From Flavobacterium psychrophilum (GTDB taxonomy: Bacteria > Bacteroidota > Bacteroidia > Flavobacteriales > Flavobacteriaceae): a DNA stretch of 35,078 nucleotides. Location: assembly GCA_945878515.1 (NCBI GenBank), contig CAMCTL010000010.1, forward strand, positions 1 through 35,078, written 5' to 3'. The position numbers and the translations under genes were made by a program. This document shows positions 8,540-16,639 of the stretch, piece by piece. Numbering within the stretch: the stretch's first letter is position 1; each line of letters begins with the position of its first letter. The notes beneath the pieces are model-generated. The model was not told the DNA's origin. It was given only the letters and a program-made list of their open reading frames with translations, and searched no databases.

Positions 8540-9398
8540 AGCTCACGCTGCTAAAGTTGCCACTCTCAAACTCCCCAGTACTTTCATTAATACTGCCAAC
8601 GTCAAAATATCCAGCCACCGGCACAGTTTTCACATCTATATTGTCAGCTGCATTATACAACCCCGTACTAATGTCAATTGCCTGAAAACTGGCATTATAA
8701 ATATGCGGAATTACAACGCCTTCAACCTGCTGTAATTTATCCACCAAATGCGCCAAAACCAACTCCCCATTAAAGGGTAGTAGTTTCATACAGGCCTTTA
8801 TAGCATCTTCAACAGGATAACCGCCACCTAGCGGTCCTAATTTCATTCCGTTTTGGTCTAAAACCAACGGATTTATAAATATTTGCATCCCCAGAATCAA
8901 ACGGTCTGGAAGATGGTTTACCACCAAATATTTCACACCACAATCCGCAACCTCGTCCAGATAAGCCACAAAAGCAGCTTTTACTTCAGGCGCAATCGGA
9001 GCCAAAACTCCAGCAGTTTCTGTGGCTATTTTAATAAACAATTGCCCTCCCGATTTGGTAACCGCAGCATATTTTATAACTTTCGAAGCTTCGATTTGTT
9101 CTTCAGTATAACCAGTATTGTCATATTTGTCCGTATCCAAAAGCAAAGCAAACCCGTATTGAAACGCCAAAGCTTTGGTTCTATACCAACTCGGCCTATG
9201 CGGCATTTTCGCTTCGATAATGTCGTTTACTTCTACTTTGTGGGTGTCGAATAATGATTCTAGTTGCCAAATAACATAACTTACAATGAATACAAAGCGT
9301 CTATATATTGCCGATTGGCTTATAGAACTAGGAATTGTTACATCGGCTTCCAGCCTAGTATAAACTTCATTTGAAATATCTATAATTGTTCTTGCCAT
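8529..9398 (-). CDS. Baseplate J-like protein
   Basis: 289 aa. The gpJ family forms the periphery of the contractile-tail baseplate wedge. The N-terminal helical part (ARTIIDISNEVYTRLEAD, then YRRFVFIVSYVIWQLESLFD) and the middle GYTEEQIEASKVIKYAAVT segment are typical of the Bacteroidota version. Residues about 180-250 contain the conserved GGGYPVEDAIKACMKLLPFNGEL region expected before the wedge contact. It lies between the LysM-like/gp25-like genes and gpI, the canonical order. Confidence 0.65.
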   Translation of the reverse strand: MARTIIDISNEVYTRLEADVTIPSSISQSAIYRRFVFIVSYVIWQLESLFDTHKVEVNDIIEAKMPHRPSWYRTKALAFQYGFALLLDTDKYDNTGYTEEQIEASKVIKYAAVTKSGGQLFIKIATETAGVLAPIAPEVKAAFVAYLDEVADCGVKYLVVNHLPDRLILGMQIFINPLVLDQNGMKLGPLGGGYPVEDAIKACMKLLPFNGELVLAHLVDKLQQVEGVVIPHIYNASFQAIDISTGLYNAADNIDVKTVPVAGYFDVGSINESTGEFESGNFSSVSYVV

Positions 9399-9420
9399 AA
9401 TTATTTACTTTTTTCCCAAT

Positions 9421-9442
9421 TGTCATTCCGTAGGAATCTCTA
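9421..9442. repeat. Dispersed repeat GTCATTCCGTAGGAATCT, copy 1
   Basis: Contains the small palindrome ATTCCgtaGGAAT. Its right edge contains the CTA that forms the TAG stop of the next minus-strand gene. A second copy is at 14907-14924. Confidence 0.6.
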
Positions 9443-9742
9443 CCGTACTATAAATGTCGTTCCTATTGTCATTGATCCTATTCCAGGAATTGGATTGATT
9501 GCTTCAAAATCATCCGGTATAATACCCGTTGCAGGAATAGCTTTTTTTGCTGCTAAATACTGAACTGTTTTTTTTAAAATCTCAATTTCGCTAGGAATTA
9601 CAATCAATTCTCCTGGCGTAATTTCGTCCGTAACCGATCGCCCACCATTAGCAAACGAAATTGCATACGCATTCATAACGCTTCCTGTATGCTGAATAGC
9701 AATGTCAAACCAAGTTTGTAATACTAATGCGGTTACTGTCAT
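9440..9742 (-). CDS. LysM-like tail protein (gpX-like)
   Basis: 100 aa. Residues about 8-52 resemble a LysM fold: TWFDIAIQHTG, then NAYAISFANG, then PGELIVIPS, matching the pattern D-x-A...G...N...PG..L.IP. Such small LysM proteins sit beside the baseplate hub in P2/Mu-type tails (P2 gpX) and may bind the hub or peptidoglycan. The stop codon lies inside a dispersed repeat. It is 3 bases downstream of the gp25-like gene. Confidence 0.55.
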   Translation of the reverse strand: MTVTALVLQTWFDIAIQHTGSVMNAYAISFANGGRSVTDEITPGELIVIPSEIEILKKTVQYLAAKKAIPATGIIPDDFEAINPIPGIGSMTIGTTFIVR

Positions 9743-9745
9743 TCT

Positions 9746-10015
9746 TTAATAATTGGCATCCACTTGAATAGTCAAATCGGCTGCTATTTGTATTTTATTT
9801 ACTGTCATTCCATCGGCAGCAAATTCGGTTCTAATTTCTCTAGCCAAATTGTCTGGAGTGTGATCTTCCAAATAGCGTAAAGCTCCAACGCCTCGCATTG
9901 GCACATCCTTAAATTCGCCTTTGTCCGCCAAAATCAATATTTTTTGATGTTGAGCGGTGCTTTCGCCAACCTCTCCCGACAAATCAAAATTATCGTCTAA
10001 TAAAAAATCTGTCAT
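9746..10015 (-). CDS. Putative baseplate wedge protein (gp25/gpW-like)
   Basis: 89 aa. It has the length and position of gp25-like wedge proteins, between the spike/V-like gene and J. Segments seen are KGEFKDVPMRGVGALRYLED and LAREIRTEFAADGMTVNKIQI, the latter an alpha/beta end like that of gp25 relatives. No diagnostic EPR-type motif is visible, so the assignment rests on order and size. Confidence 0.45.
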   Translation of the reverse strand: MTDFLLDDNFDLSGEVGESTAQHQKILILADKGEFKDVPMRGVGALRYLEDHTPDNLAREIRTEFAADGMTVNKIQIAADLTIQVDANY

Positions 10016-10020
10016 CTTTT

Positions 10021-10050
10021 TGTCATTGCGAGGAACGAAGCAATCTCATT
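10021..10050. repeat. Dispersed repeat GTCATTGCGAGGAACGAAG, copy 1
   Basis: Sits in the leader of the gp25-like gene, within the 49-base gap to the next upstream gene. Other copies are at 14198-14235 and 14830-14889. It is a widespread intergenic mini-repeat in Bacteroidota; function unknown. Confidence 0.65.
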
Positions 10051-10064
10051 CCAACTGTTTAAAC

Positions 10065-10574
10065 CTATTTTAAAAAGCCGTTAATCCTTGTTTCAATAGC
10101 CGTGAATTGTGCTAAATTAACTAGAGCTGTCGTAGTTCCGTTAATTGTGTCAGGCGTTGTAAGCGAGAAACTCATAGCCTTAACAGCTCCAATCAAATCA
10201 ACCATTATTTTTTTAAGTGTTTCATTCTCTTTTTTCAAAAGGAAACCAACTGCATCAATTTCAAAAATCATTGTGCCAATGTAGTAGCCAATCTTTTCAA
10301 TTTCATCAGCTGCAATAACCATCCAATCGTCATCATCTTCTACACGAACGGCCAATACATAACTTCCCACTTTTGGCACCAGGATAAAACTTTTCTTTCC
10401 TGTGAGAACCGGGCGAAGTCGAACTTCAAAAATTTCCTGACCGTCTTCATCAATTAGCACACAAGTTGCCTTAGTTTCATCAATTGATTTAACCTTTGCA
10501 ATGTTGCTCACAGCGGGACCATCACTTTTAGCCATTTCTTTTAACTTTGCCCTGATCTGTTCCGGTGTTGCCAT
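10065..10574 (-). CDS. Baseplate assembly / spike protein (gpV-like)
   Basis: 169 aa. The N-terminal helix (MATPEQIRAKLKEMA) is followed by an OB-like beta region (about 25-110) with KVKSIDETKATCVLIDEDGQ and VGSYVLAVRVEDDDDWMVIA. This is the typical layout of the gpV/gp45 OB fold that joins hub and spike. A helical C-terminus follows. It begins 3 bases after the gpD-like hub gene, the order expected in Mu/P2 tails. The long beta-helical spike of classical gpV is absent, so the tip is either short or another protein. Confidence 0.55.
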   Translation of the reverse strand: MATPEQIRAKLKEMAKSDGPAVSNIAKVKSIDETKATCVLIDEDGQEIFEVRLRPVLTGKKSFILVPKVGSYVLAVRVEDDDDWMVIAADEIEKIGYYIGTMIFEIDAVGFLLKKENETLKKIMVDLIGAVKAMSFSLTTPDTINGTTTALVNLAQFTAIETRINGFLK

Positions 10575-10577
10575 TTG

Positions 10578-11585
10578 CTAATTTGTTAAGAATCCTAATT
10601 GTATTTTTTGTCTCCCGCCTCCTGGACCAAACTCCCCTTCCACGCTTTCTACAAAAAACCGACCTGATTTGTCCGGGTACTTATATCCGTCAATTTCAGC
10701 AACATCGCCTTTGTTGGTAGCAGGTTCTAAAAAAGCAGTAATACTGCCTTCATACCCGTTGTAATTGCTTTTAGTTTGTAATCTATTGGCAATTTGTTTC
10801 AATAAATCGGCAGGAATTCCCGCCTTTATTTTCACTTCTCTTTCATTGTCGTATTTCTCAACATCCGACTTTGTTTTTTTAGCCTCGCCTTTTCCGTTCT
10901 TCTCTCGAATAACAACACGAACATTTTTATCAACTAATCGTTGTTTGAAATCATCTTCTTTAACCGTGTTCCAACCCAAACGAAGCTTTACAGTTTTACC
11001 TTTTTTACCAAATTGAGTCCCAACATACAACTCATTAAAATTGAAATAAACCGCCAAATGACATTCCTTTTGCAACCATTCTAAAACTTGAATTCCTGTG
11101 GCATTCTTAAAACGAACGTTTGTCAAAGGAATGTTTGGTATTTCATCGGATAATACTATTCCTGCTCCCTCTCCTTTGGAGAGGGTCGGGGTGAGGAGAT
11201 CAGTCAATAATTGTTTAACCGTTACAGTCGAATAGCTTTTATTAAAAATGATGTCATACAATAAATAACTATAACCCTCACATTCAATCTTTACAGGAGT
11301 GCCCATATTGACCCGTTTGATAAAACCCTCAAATCGCTTCAAATTCTTACCATCATAGCCAAGTGAAACGCTTATTTTATCATTTTCCTTAAAAACATAT
11401 TCCTTTCTTTCGTTAGGTTCTTGCTTGTCTTCAGTGGTAGTTTTTACCGTTTTCAAATAACTTATCCTGGGCAATTCAATCGTACACGTATCAGTAAAAC
11501 TATTGATGTCAGTTTTCCAAGTTACCTTTGATGGCTTTACTTTGGCATAGTTTCCTATCGTAATATCACTGGTTAAATAGAACAT
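10578..11585 (-). CDS. Late control D-like baseplate hub protein
   Basis: 335 aa. The gpD/gp27-like hub connects tail tube and spike. Segments expected of the family are FKENDKISVSLGYDGKN and FEGFIKRVNMGTP (about 65-92), YSYLLYDIIFNKSY, and the second hub domain with FKNATGIQVLEWLQKE. The C-terminal part ends GRFFVESVEGEFGPGGGRQK. At about residues 128-142 the product contains LLTPTLSKGEGAG, encoded by a palindromic repeat (11165-11196) inserted in frame between DLL and IVLSDE. The insert lies in what should be a loop, so the protein may still fold. Confidence 0.7.
   Translation of the reverse strand: MFYLTSDITIGNYAKVKPSKVTWKTDINSFTDTCTIELPRISYLKTVKTTTEDKQEPNERKEYVFKENDKISVSLGYDGKNLKRFEGFIKRVNMGTPVKIECEGYSYLLYDIIFNKSYSTVTVKQLLTDLLTPTLSKGEGAGIVLSDEIPNIPLTNVRFKNATGIQVLEWLQKECHLAVYFNFNELYVGTQFGKKGKTVKLRLGWNTVKEDDFKQRLVDKNVRVVIREKNGKGEAKKTKSDVEKYDNEREVKIKAGIPADLLKQIANRLQTKSNYNGYEGSITAFLEPATNKGDVAEIDGYKYPDKSGRFFVESVEGEFGPGGGRQKIQLGFLTN
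11165..11196. repeat. Palindromic element copy 1, translated in frame in the hub gene
   Basis: CCCTCTCC TTT GGAGAGGG hairpin with a GGTGAGG tail. Encodes TPTLSKGEGAG on the minus strand. Confidence 0.85.
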
Positions 11586-11601
11586 ATCTTTTCTTTTTTC
11601 G

Positions 11602-11637
11602 CTCCCCTCTCTTTTGGAGAGGGGCTGGGGGTGAGGA
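11602..11637. repeat. Palindromic element copy 2, abutting a stop codon
   Basis: Hairpin CCCCTCTC...GAGAGGGG followed by CTGGGGGTGAGG. The adjoining ATTA gives the TAA stop of the DUF6046 gene on the minus strand. It fills the gap between that gene and the hub gene. Confidence 0.85.
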
Positions 11638-12273
11638 TTATGGTATAATCAAATCTTGAATATAATCCGTTTCTAGCGTCATTGTAAAAGGGCGAATCCA
11701 AGGAGCTTTTCCTTGCACTTCAGGAAAGTCTAAAGTACCAATAACAACTCTACAACTTTCGTCCAAGAACAGCTCTGGATAACCGCCGTGCAATTCTACA
11801 GGCTCAGTGCTTTCAAAAATTTGCTTTAAAATCATAATCTGATTTTCGGGAACGGTTCTATTTCTACCAATCAAAAATCCTTTAATAGTAAACTTATAAT
11901 CGTCAATAGAAAAGCACTCTTTTACCGTGCCTTTGCGCTCGCTTACGACTGTTTTTATGATTGTTTTCGTTAAGTTTACGCCAACAGTACAAGCCTCAAT
12001 TTCTATTTCGCTTTTTAATAATTTGCCTTTTTCAAGAACCAACCCTTTTAAGGTGATCGGAAACCATATTTCCTGACCGTAAAAATTGACTTTATTAAAA
12101 GGCTGATTTTGCTTGGAATAATAAATACTACCTTTTGTCCTCGGGTTCTTTGATGCTATCGAATAGCCTTGAACTTCTGGCGTTGGCTTATTGTCATCCG
12201 AAACAAAATAAGGCTGATTGCCAAAATAGGTTTTGTATAGTTTAAATAGATCAAATACAGTATTTGTACTCAT
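11638..12273 (-). CDS. DUF6046-like phage tail protein
   Basis: 211 aa. A beta-rich protein found between tape measure and hub genes in Bacteroidota contractile-tail phages. Seen: VQGYSIASKNPRTKGSIYYS (about 34-53), then a YGQEIWFPITLKGL stretch, and the end APWIRPFTMTLETDYIQDL. One base separates it from the tape-measure gene. Probably the equivalent of the tail/baseplate initiator between tape measure and hub. Its stop codon comes from a palindromic element. Confidence 0.55.
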   Translation of the reverse strand: MSTNTVFDLFKLYKTYFGNQPYFVSDDNKPTPEVQGYSIASKNPRTKGSIYYSKQNQPFNKVNFYGQEIWFPITLKGLVLEKGKLLKSEIEIEACTVGVNLTKTIIKTVVSERKGTVKECFSIDDYKFTIKGFLIGRNRTVPENQIMILKQIFESTEPVELHGGYPELFLDESCRVVIGTLDFPEVQGKAPWIRPFTMTLETDYIQDLIIP

Positions 12274-12274
12274 T

Positions 12275-14191
12275 TTAAACTAATTTAGAACCATTGTACA
12301 AAACTCTAGCTAAAGTTTCCATTACTATATTTTCAAGTTCTTGAGCCGATTCCTTACCGTTCATTGTTGTAAATTGTATCGTGTCAAAAAACTTCCCAAC
12401 GTGAATATTTACCACTTTAGGACCAGCTCCAGCAACCGTGTCGCCAGCGGTTTTGCCTGATGCTTGGTTGGATGCTGCCAAAGAACCTCCAGTTCCTAAT
12501 GCAGATGCTTTAGATGCAGCGTCAAGTTTATCTTTTTCTCTTTGGGTGGCTTTGTCTTTTAAAGCTTTATGCCTCTCGACAGCACTGTTGTTAATTGAAG
12601 CGTTGTAACCATTATTGAAAGCATTACCAACGCCTGTCGTGGCTTCGGAAAATATTTGAGAACCCAGTCCTGTAATTGGATTCGTTTTTATTAAATTGCT
12701 CCCTAGTTTTTGAAGTATAGAGGGTATTGCCGAAAAATTACCACTAAAAATCGCAGAAAATAAATCCCCGACACCCGAAAACACATCCGCAATAGCTTTT
12801 GGAATTTGAGTAAAAGCCGTAATAATCATATCAGGAAGTTTAGAAAACATTCCCATTATGTTTGACCCTAATTGTTTCATTGAATTCCAAACGCCGTCAA
12901 CAACAGCTCTAAATTTCTCAAACTTATTATACGCAATCACAATTCCAGCAATAAGAACCCCAATAGCAATTGGTATTGCGAAGGCGGCAGCTTGTAACAA
13001 CAGCATACTTATTGCACTTGCCTGTGTAGCCGATCCAAACAAAAACGTGTACAATGCTGCAGATTGTGTGGCTATGCCGTAAGCCAATAAACCTCCAGTA
13101 AACAATCCAAGCGCAGTTGTAAAAACAGTTGCAGTCGTAGAACCGCCCGTGAGCCATTTTGCAAATCGAACCACATAATCGCCCGCTTTTGCAAACTGTG
13201 CGCCCAAATCCATTACTTTCATTGTTATGGGTGCAAACGCATCTCCAATAGCAATCAATCTATTGGTAATACTTTCTTTTAGATTGCTCCACTTTCCAGC
13301 CTGAGTGTTCATAGCATTATTCAAAGCATTTTCATAAATACCACCTTTACCAGCTGCCATACTCATAGCCTCCGATAATTGTTCGTAGGTTACATCCATT
13401 TCTTTAACCTGATCAATACTTTTGCCTGTCGATCGGGCTAGCATTTCATAAACATTAATACCAGCTATTCCAAATTGTCGGACGTCCATTGCGGTGGCTT
13501 TTCCAACTGTTTTTATTTGTTGCAAATTGGCAGCCATTCTTGTAAGGGTGTCGTTAGAACCGCCCACGGCAACAATGGCGTTTGCTAAATTCATAGAATC
13601 AGTCCTGGCACTTTTAGCATTAACGCCTGCAGAAATAAGAGAACGATTTACCTGCAGTAACGAAGCGGTGTCAAACGGTGTGGCTTCCGCATCTTTTTGA
13701 ATGTTGGAGTACGCATCCGTAGCTCCTTTTTTTCCAATAAACGTGGACATTCCAGCAATATCCATTTCCTTTTGCATACTTCCGGCTATTGCACTACCTA
13801 TGCCTCCAGTAACGGCTCCAATGGCTTGTGTTGCTAAATTGCCAATTACAGATCCCACAGCAACGCCACCAATCCCTAGTCCACCAGAACCCGAACCGCC
13901 AGCGGCCAAATTACCAGAATGTCTAGCGGCTTGACTTTGCAATGCGGCCAGCTCTCTTCGTGCTGCCGCAATTTGGCTTGGAATTGTACTTCTTGAAATA
14001 GTATTTTCGACATCTCTAATTTTAGACTGAAGCTCGCTAAAACTCATTCCTAAAATCTGATTCCGACTCGTTACCTGATTAGCCGATTGACTCATTCTAT
14101 TAAACGCCGATTGTGAGGCCGAACTAACTCTCGTTATATTCGAACTCATCATATCGCGCATTCGCAAAACAAATTCAATCGTGTTATTCAT
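12275..14191 (-). CDS. Tail tape measure protein
   Basis: 638 aa from ATG 14191, chosen because the further upstream GTG (14215) lies in a dispersed repeat. Tape measure proteins set tail length. Residues about 1-110 are helical and coiled-coil-like (SKIRDVENTISRS, AARRELAALQSQAARH). About 120-160 is Gly/Ala-rich. About 170-300 contain the conserved TMP domain (NRSLISAGVNAKSA, AMDVRQFGIAGINVYEMLAR, then QAGKWSNLKESI). Hydrophobic membrane-like segments follow at about 350-430. A Gly/Ser-rich linker and an amphipathic end complete it. It is short for a tape measure, predicting a short contractile tail. It follows the frameshifted chaperone, the standard order. Confidence 0.9.
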   Translation of the reverse strand: MNNTIEFVLRMRDMMSSNITRVSSASQSAFNRMSQSANQVTSRNQILGMSFSELQSKIRDVENTISRSTIPSQIAAARRELAALQSQAARHSGNLAAGGSGSGGLGIGGVAVGSVIGNLATQAIGAVTGGIGSAIAGSMQKEMDIAGMSTFIGKKGATDAYSNIQKDAEATPFDTASLLQVNRSLISAGVNAKSARTDSMNLANAIVAVGGSNDTLTRMAANLQQIKTVGKATAMDVRQFGIAGINVYEMLARSTGKSIDQVKEMDVTYEQLSEAMSMAAGKGGIYENALNNAMNTQAGKWSNLKESITNRLIAIGDAFAPITMKVMDLGAQFAKAGDYVVRFAKWLTGGSTTATVFTTALGLFTGGLLAYGIATQSAALYTFLFGSATQASAISMLLLQAAAFAIPIAIGVLIAGIVIAYNKFEKFRAVVDGVWNSMKQLGSNIMGMFSKLPDMIITAFTQIPKAIADVFSGVGDLFSAIFSGNFSAIPSILQKLGSNLIKTNPITGLGSQIFSEATTGVGNAFNNGYNASINNSAVERHKALKDKATQREKDKLDAASKASALGTGGSLAASNQASGKTAGDTVAGAGPKVVNIHVGKFFDTIQFTTMNGKESAQELENIVMETLARVLYNGSKLV

Positions 14192-14197
14192 CAGTGT

Positions 14198-14235
14198 GTC
14201 ATTGCGAGGAGGCACGACGTGGCAATCTCATCCTC
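14198..14235. repeat. Dispersed repeat GTCATTGCGAGG, copy 2
   Basis: Variant with GGCACGACGTGGCAATC. It lies 6 bases upstream of the tape-measure ATG, so it forms the leader of that gene. Confidence 0.6.
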
Positions 14236-14236
14236 A

Positions 14237-14446
14237 TTAGTTGGATTCACTTTTAGCTAGTTCAAGAGCAATTCCAGTACGATAAAAAAAGAGTTCTTCG
14301 CCCCATTCCTTCAAGGCGTTTGCCCCAAACTTCATAGAACCAAAAACAATTAAATAATCAATACCCGCTTTTTGATTTTGGCAGTCTTTTATTCCTTTCT
14401 CACTAAAGGCGAAAGTATTCTGCCTTTTTCCCCTCCAAGATGTTGT
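14237..14446 (-). CDS. Frameshift extension of the tail assembly chaperone
   Basis: The frame +1 (= -2) to the chaperone gene is open from 14446 to a TAA at 14237-14239, with no start codon near its beginning. It reads TFAFSEKGIKDCQNQ and then a helical segment LKEWGEELFFYRTGIALELA. It fills the whole gap between the chaperone stop and the tape-measure leader. Contractile- and siphotail phages make a longer chaperone here by programmed frameshifting (G/GT in lambda; a -2 shift in Mu). The run GGGGAAAAAGG (14433-14423) in the overlap lets tRNA-Lys slip either way. The shifted product would be about 194-195 aa. Confidence 0.7.
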   Translation of the reverse strand, partial: TTSWRGKRQNTFAFSEKGIKDCQNQKAGIDYLIVFGSMKFGANALKEWGEELFFYRTGIALELAKSESN

Positions 14447-14822
14447 TTATTTGCAAGAAAACTGCAATAAATTTGTCTTCATCTTCTATCAAAGAAATGT
14501 CGCCATCAAGCCACAATTGTTCCAGGATAAAAATAACGGCTTTGCCCATTCCGTTAGTTCCAATAGCAGTCATATAGTCGCCCAAATCATCCGCAGTTGG
14601 CGGACGCAAAACAACCATATCGTTTTCTACTTTCAAACAAACCAAATCACGACCGCCGTACTCTTGTTTCCAATTGTCAAGCTTTTCTTGAGTAAACCGT
14701 GCAATAAATGCCGTTTTACTGTCAGACAGTTCATTAGTTGGTGCCATCTTTTCAATTTCTTTTGCCTTTCTATTAGCAAATGCAGCTCTCAAATCGCCTG
14801 CAGGAATTTCATTTTTTTTCAT
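14403..14822 (-). CDS. Tail assembly chaperone (short form)
   Basis: 139 aa. It precedes the tape-measure gene and follows the tube gene, the place of gpG / Mu gp41. Residues include LKVENDMVVLRPPTADDLGDY (about 64-84) and the helical end INNILEGKKAEYF. It would coat the tape measure during tail assembly and is not expected in the virion. The last codons overlap the +1 frame that continues to 14237. The leader (14823-14945) is made almost entirely of dispersed repeats. Confidence 0.65.
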   Translation of the reverse strand: MKKNEIPAGDLRAAFANRKAKEIEKMAPTNELSDSKTAFIARFTQEKLDNWKQEYGGRDLVCLKVENDMVVLRPPTADDLGDYMTAIGTNGMGKAVIFILEQLWLDGDISLIEDEDKFIAVFLQINNILEGKKAEYFRL

Positions 14823-14829
14823 CTTGTTT

Positions 14830-14889
14830 TGTCATTGCGAGGAACGAAGCACCCGAGCTTCAGCGAACTGAGCGCAGCTAATCGCATCC
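14830..14889. repeat. Dispersed repeat GTCATTGCGAGGAACGAAGC, copy 3 (long)
   Basis: Extended copy with an internal CCCGAGCTTCAGCGAACTGA segment. It lies just upstream of the chaperone ATG. Confidence 0.6.
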
Positions 14890-14906
14890 TCAATTAGTAT
14901 TGTTTT

Positions 14907-14924
14907 GTCATTCCGTAGGAATCT
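14907..14924. repeat. Dispersed repeat GTCATTCCGTAGGAATCT, copy 2
   Basis: Same 18 bases as at 9422-9439. It is stacked between the copy of the other dispersed repeat at 14830-14889 and the palindromic element at 14946. Confidence 0.6.
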
Positions 14925-14945
14925 ATTCCAATATTTCCGCCTAGT

Positions 14946-14977
14946 CTCCCTCCCCTTCGGGGAGGGTTGGGGAGGGG
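14946..14977. repeat. Palindromic element copy 3, abutting a stop codon
   Basis: CCCTCCCC TTCG GGGAGGG hairpin. The ATTA after its right edge gives the TAA stop of the tail-tube gene. Confidence 0.85.
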
Positions 14978-14978
14978 A

Positions 14979-15416
14979 TTAAGGCAATATCACATTCATT
15001 GCCAAATAAGGCAAAGTAATTTCTCTGTGTTTGGCGTTTTGCTCCAAATCAACACCACTTTCTGTAAAAGCTACACCAGTGGCGATGTAGGTCTTTACAG
15101 GATCGGTAATTCTCTTTTTGAAAGCGCAAGTAATTACGATTGCCTCGTGAGGCACATCAGTAATATCTTCAAAACCTGCATCTCGTGCTGCCTTATTCAT
15201 CGCATCGCTTTCAAAGCCTAATACTTTAATGCTGCCAGAACCTTTTTTGTTCCCGGACTGGATGTCGATAGCCTCGTCTCCAGCGCCATACAAATGCTCT
15301 TTTTCGACTTCTTTTTTAAAGCCAAAACCACGAAGTCCTTTGATGGTTCTACCTAGTATTTTAATCTCAAAGCGCGACCAAGCACACTCAGCAGATGTTA
15401 TATTTACGTTTGCCAT
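14979..15416 (-). CDS. Tail tube protein
   Basis: 145 aa. It follows the sheath gene with about 68 bases between and precedes the chaperone: the sheath-tube-chaperone-tape order of contractile tails. Segments: WSRFEIKILGRTIKGLRGF (about 13-31), KKGSGSIKVLGFESDAMNKA (the conserved beta-loop of phage tube proteins), then HREITLPYLAMNVI at the end. It would polymerise into the inner tube. Both flanking gaps hold a palindromic element. Confidence 0.7.
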   Translation of the reverse strand: MANVNITSAECAWSRFEIKILGRTIKGLRGFGFKKEVEKEHLYGAGDEAIDIQSGNKKGSGSIKVLGFESDAMNKAARDAGFEDITDVPHEAIVITCAFKKRITDPVKTYIATGVAFTESGVDLEQNAKHREITLPYLAMNVILP

Positions 15417-15447
15417 AATATATTTTTTTTTAAATTCCTATTTTCTC

Positions 15448-15483
15448 GCTCCCCTCTCCTTTGGAGAGGGGCTGGGGGTGAGG
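15448..15483. repeat. Palindromic element copy 4, abutting a stop codon
   Basis: CCCCTCTCC TTT GGAGAGGGG hairpin plus CTGGGGGTGAGG. The next ATTA gives the TAA stop of the sheath gene. Confidence 0.85.
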
Positions 15484-15484
15484 A

Positions 15485-16639
15485 TTATAAATTAGCAGTT
15501 AAACCAATCGTTACTTGTATCCAAGTCAAATAACCCACTGGCAACACTTTTACTTCAATTCCTCCAGTGCTTGTATTAATAATATTGGCATCTACAGGAA
15601 CGTTTACATCTACATCACTAACTTGGTCTGCCATTTGCGATTGCAATTGTTGCTTCACAATGTTTTCCAAATGTTTAGCATCGGCTTCGTTGATGGTGCC
15701 GTCAGCATTCACACGAACACTTGTTTCCAATAGTGGTGTAGCCGCAGCAACAGCAATTCGCTGTGCTTTATCAATAATTCGACCGTGAACTAAGATTCGA
15801 AAATCATCTGCAGTTGCCATATTGTCTCTACCAAAATAATAGCCTGCAGCTCCATCACGGCGGTGCATAATAATATATCCGGCGTTTGCAAAAGCGTCCA
15901 ACTCTTCTGGATAATAATTTTCTAAAGCTTTATTCCCTATGTAAGCCTGCGCAATAGTCAAAGCTCCGTTTTGCCCATTACCCAATTTAATGTGCGATGG
16001 GTATTTTACAGCTCTAGCCAATGCAAGTGCAACCGCTCCAGAACCATCATTTAAGTTACTACCAAGCACCACACCCGCAAAACCATTGTTGGCTTCGTTT
16101 GGCGCATAAACAGCAGCGGTTAAATTATTCGTTCGACCTTCAATAAACATTCGCACAGGTTTATTGATAGACTGTTGGTACTCGCCCAATGTTTTAGAAG
16201 CTAGCAAGGCATCTTCTACATCTTTGTCCAAAAACCTGCCGGCTACCATCGTATAAGCAGGAGCGGGTTTACGAACTAGTCCAACCACAGTAATATCACC
16301 TTGAGCGGAAAGCAATAGTTTTTTCAAACCATTTACGTTCGTTGATGTAACCATTTGGGTCAAAGTCATCGTGTCTTCTACACCAAGAATCGTCAGGGCT
16401 TGATTGCCTCCCAATTCTTGATAAAACAATTCGATTGCTTTATTCAAAAACGGTTCGGCTACAACCGTATATCCTTTAGCCACAGCATCTGCATAATTAA
16501 ATACTGTTACAATTTGCCCTATTTTAGTAACCGAAGTTCCTACCAGTCCCGCAACGCCATCAATGACTTGAATTTGCCGTTGCAAGTTGCCAGACGCTAC
16601 CGCTACGGTAACTTTTGGCGTTCCAGTTCCTTGTGCCAT
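15485..16639 (-). CDS. Contractile tail sheath protein (DUF2586 family)
   Basis: 384 aa. Sheath of a Mu-like contractile tail. Seen are PKVTVAVASGNLQRQIQVID (about 8-27), EDTMTLTQMV, GFAGVVLGSNLNDGSGAVALALARA (about 185-210), YIIMHRRDGAAGYYFGRDNMAT (about 253-274), and a C-terminal beta end GGIEVKVLPVGYLTW. These are the features of the DUF2586 family of Bacteroidota and Mu-like phages. Its ATG overlaps the stop of the preceding gene (TAATG). Confidence 0.8.
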   Translation of the reverse strand: MAQGTGTPKVTVAVASGNLQRQIQVIDGVAGLVGTSVTKIGQIVTVFNYADAVAKGYTVVAEPFLNKAIELFYQELGGNQALTILGVEDTMTLTQMVTSTNVNGLKKLLLSAQGDITVVGLVRKPAPAYTMVAGRFLDKDVEDALLASKTLGEYQQSINKPVRMFIEGRTNNLTAAVYAPNEANNGFAGVVLGSNLNDGSGAVALALARAVKYPSHIKLGNGQNGALTIAQAYIGNKALENYYPEELDAFANAGYIIMHRRDGAAGYYFGRDNMATADDFRILVHGRIIDKAQRIAVAAATPLLETSVRVNADGTINEADAKHLENIVKQQLQSQMADQVSDVDVNVPVDANIINTSTGGIEVKVLPVGYLTWIQVTIGLTANL

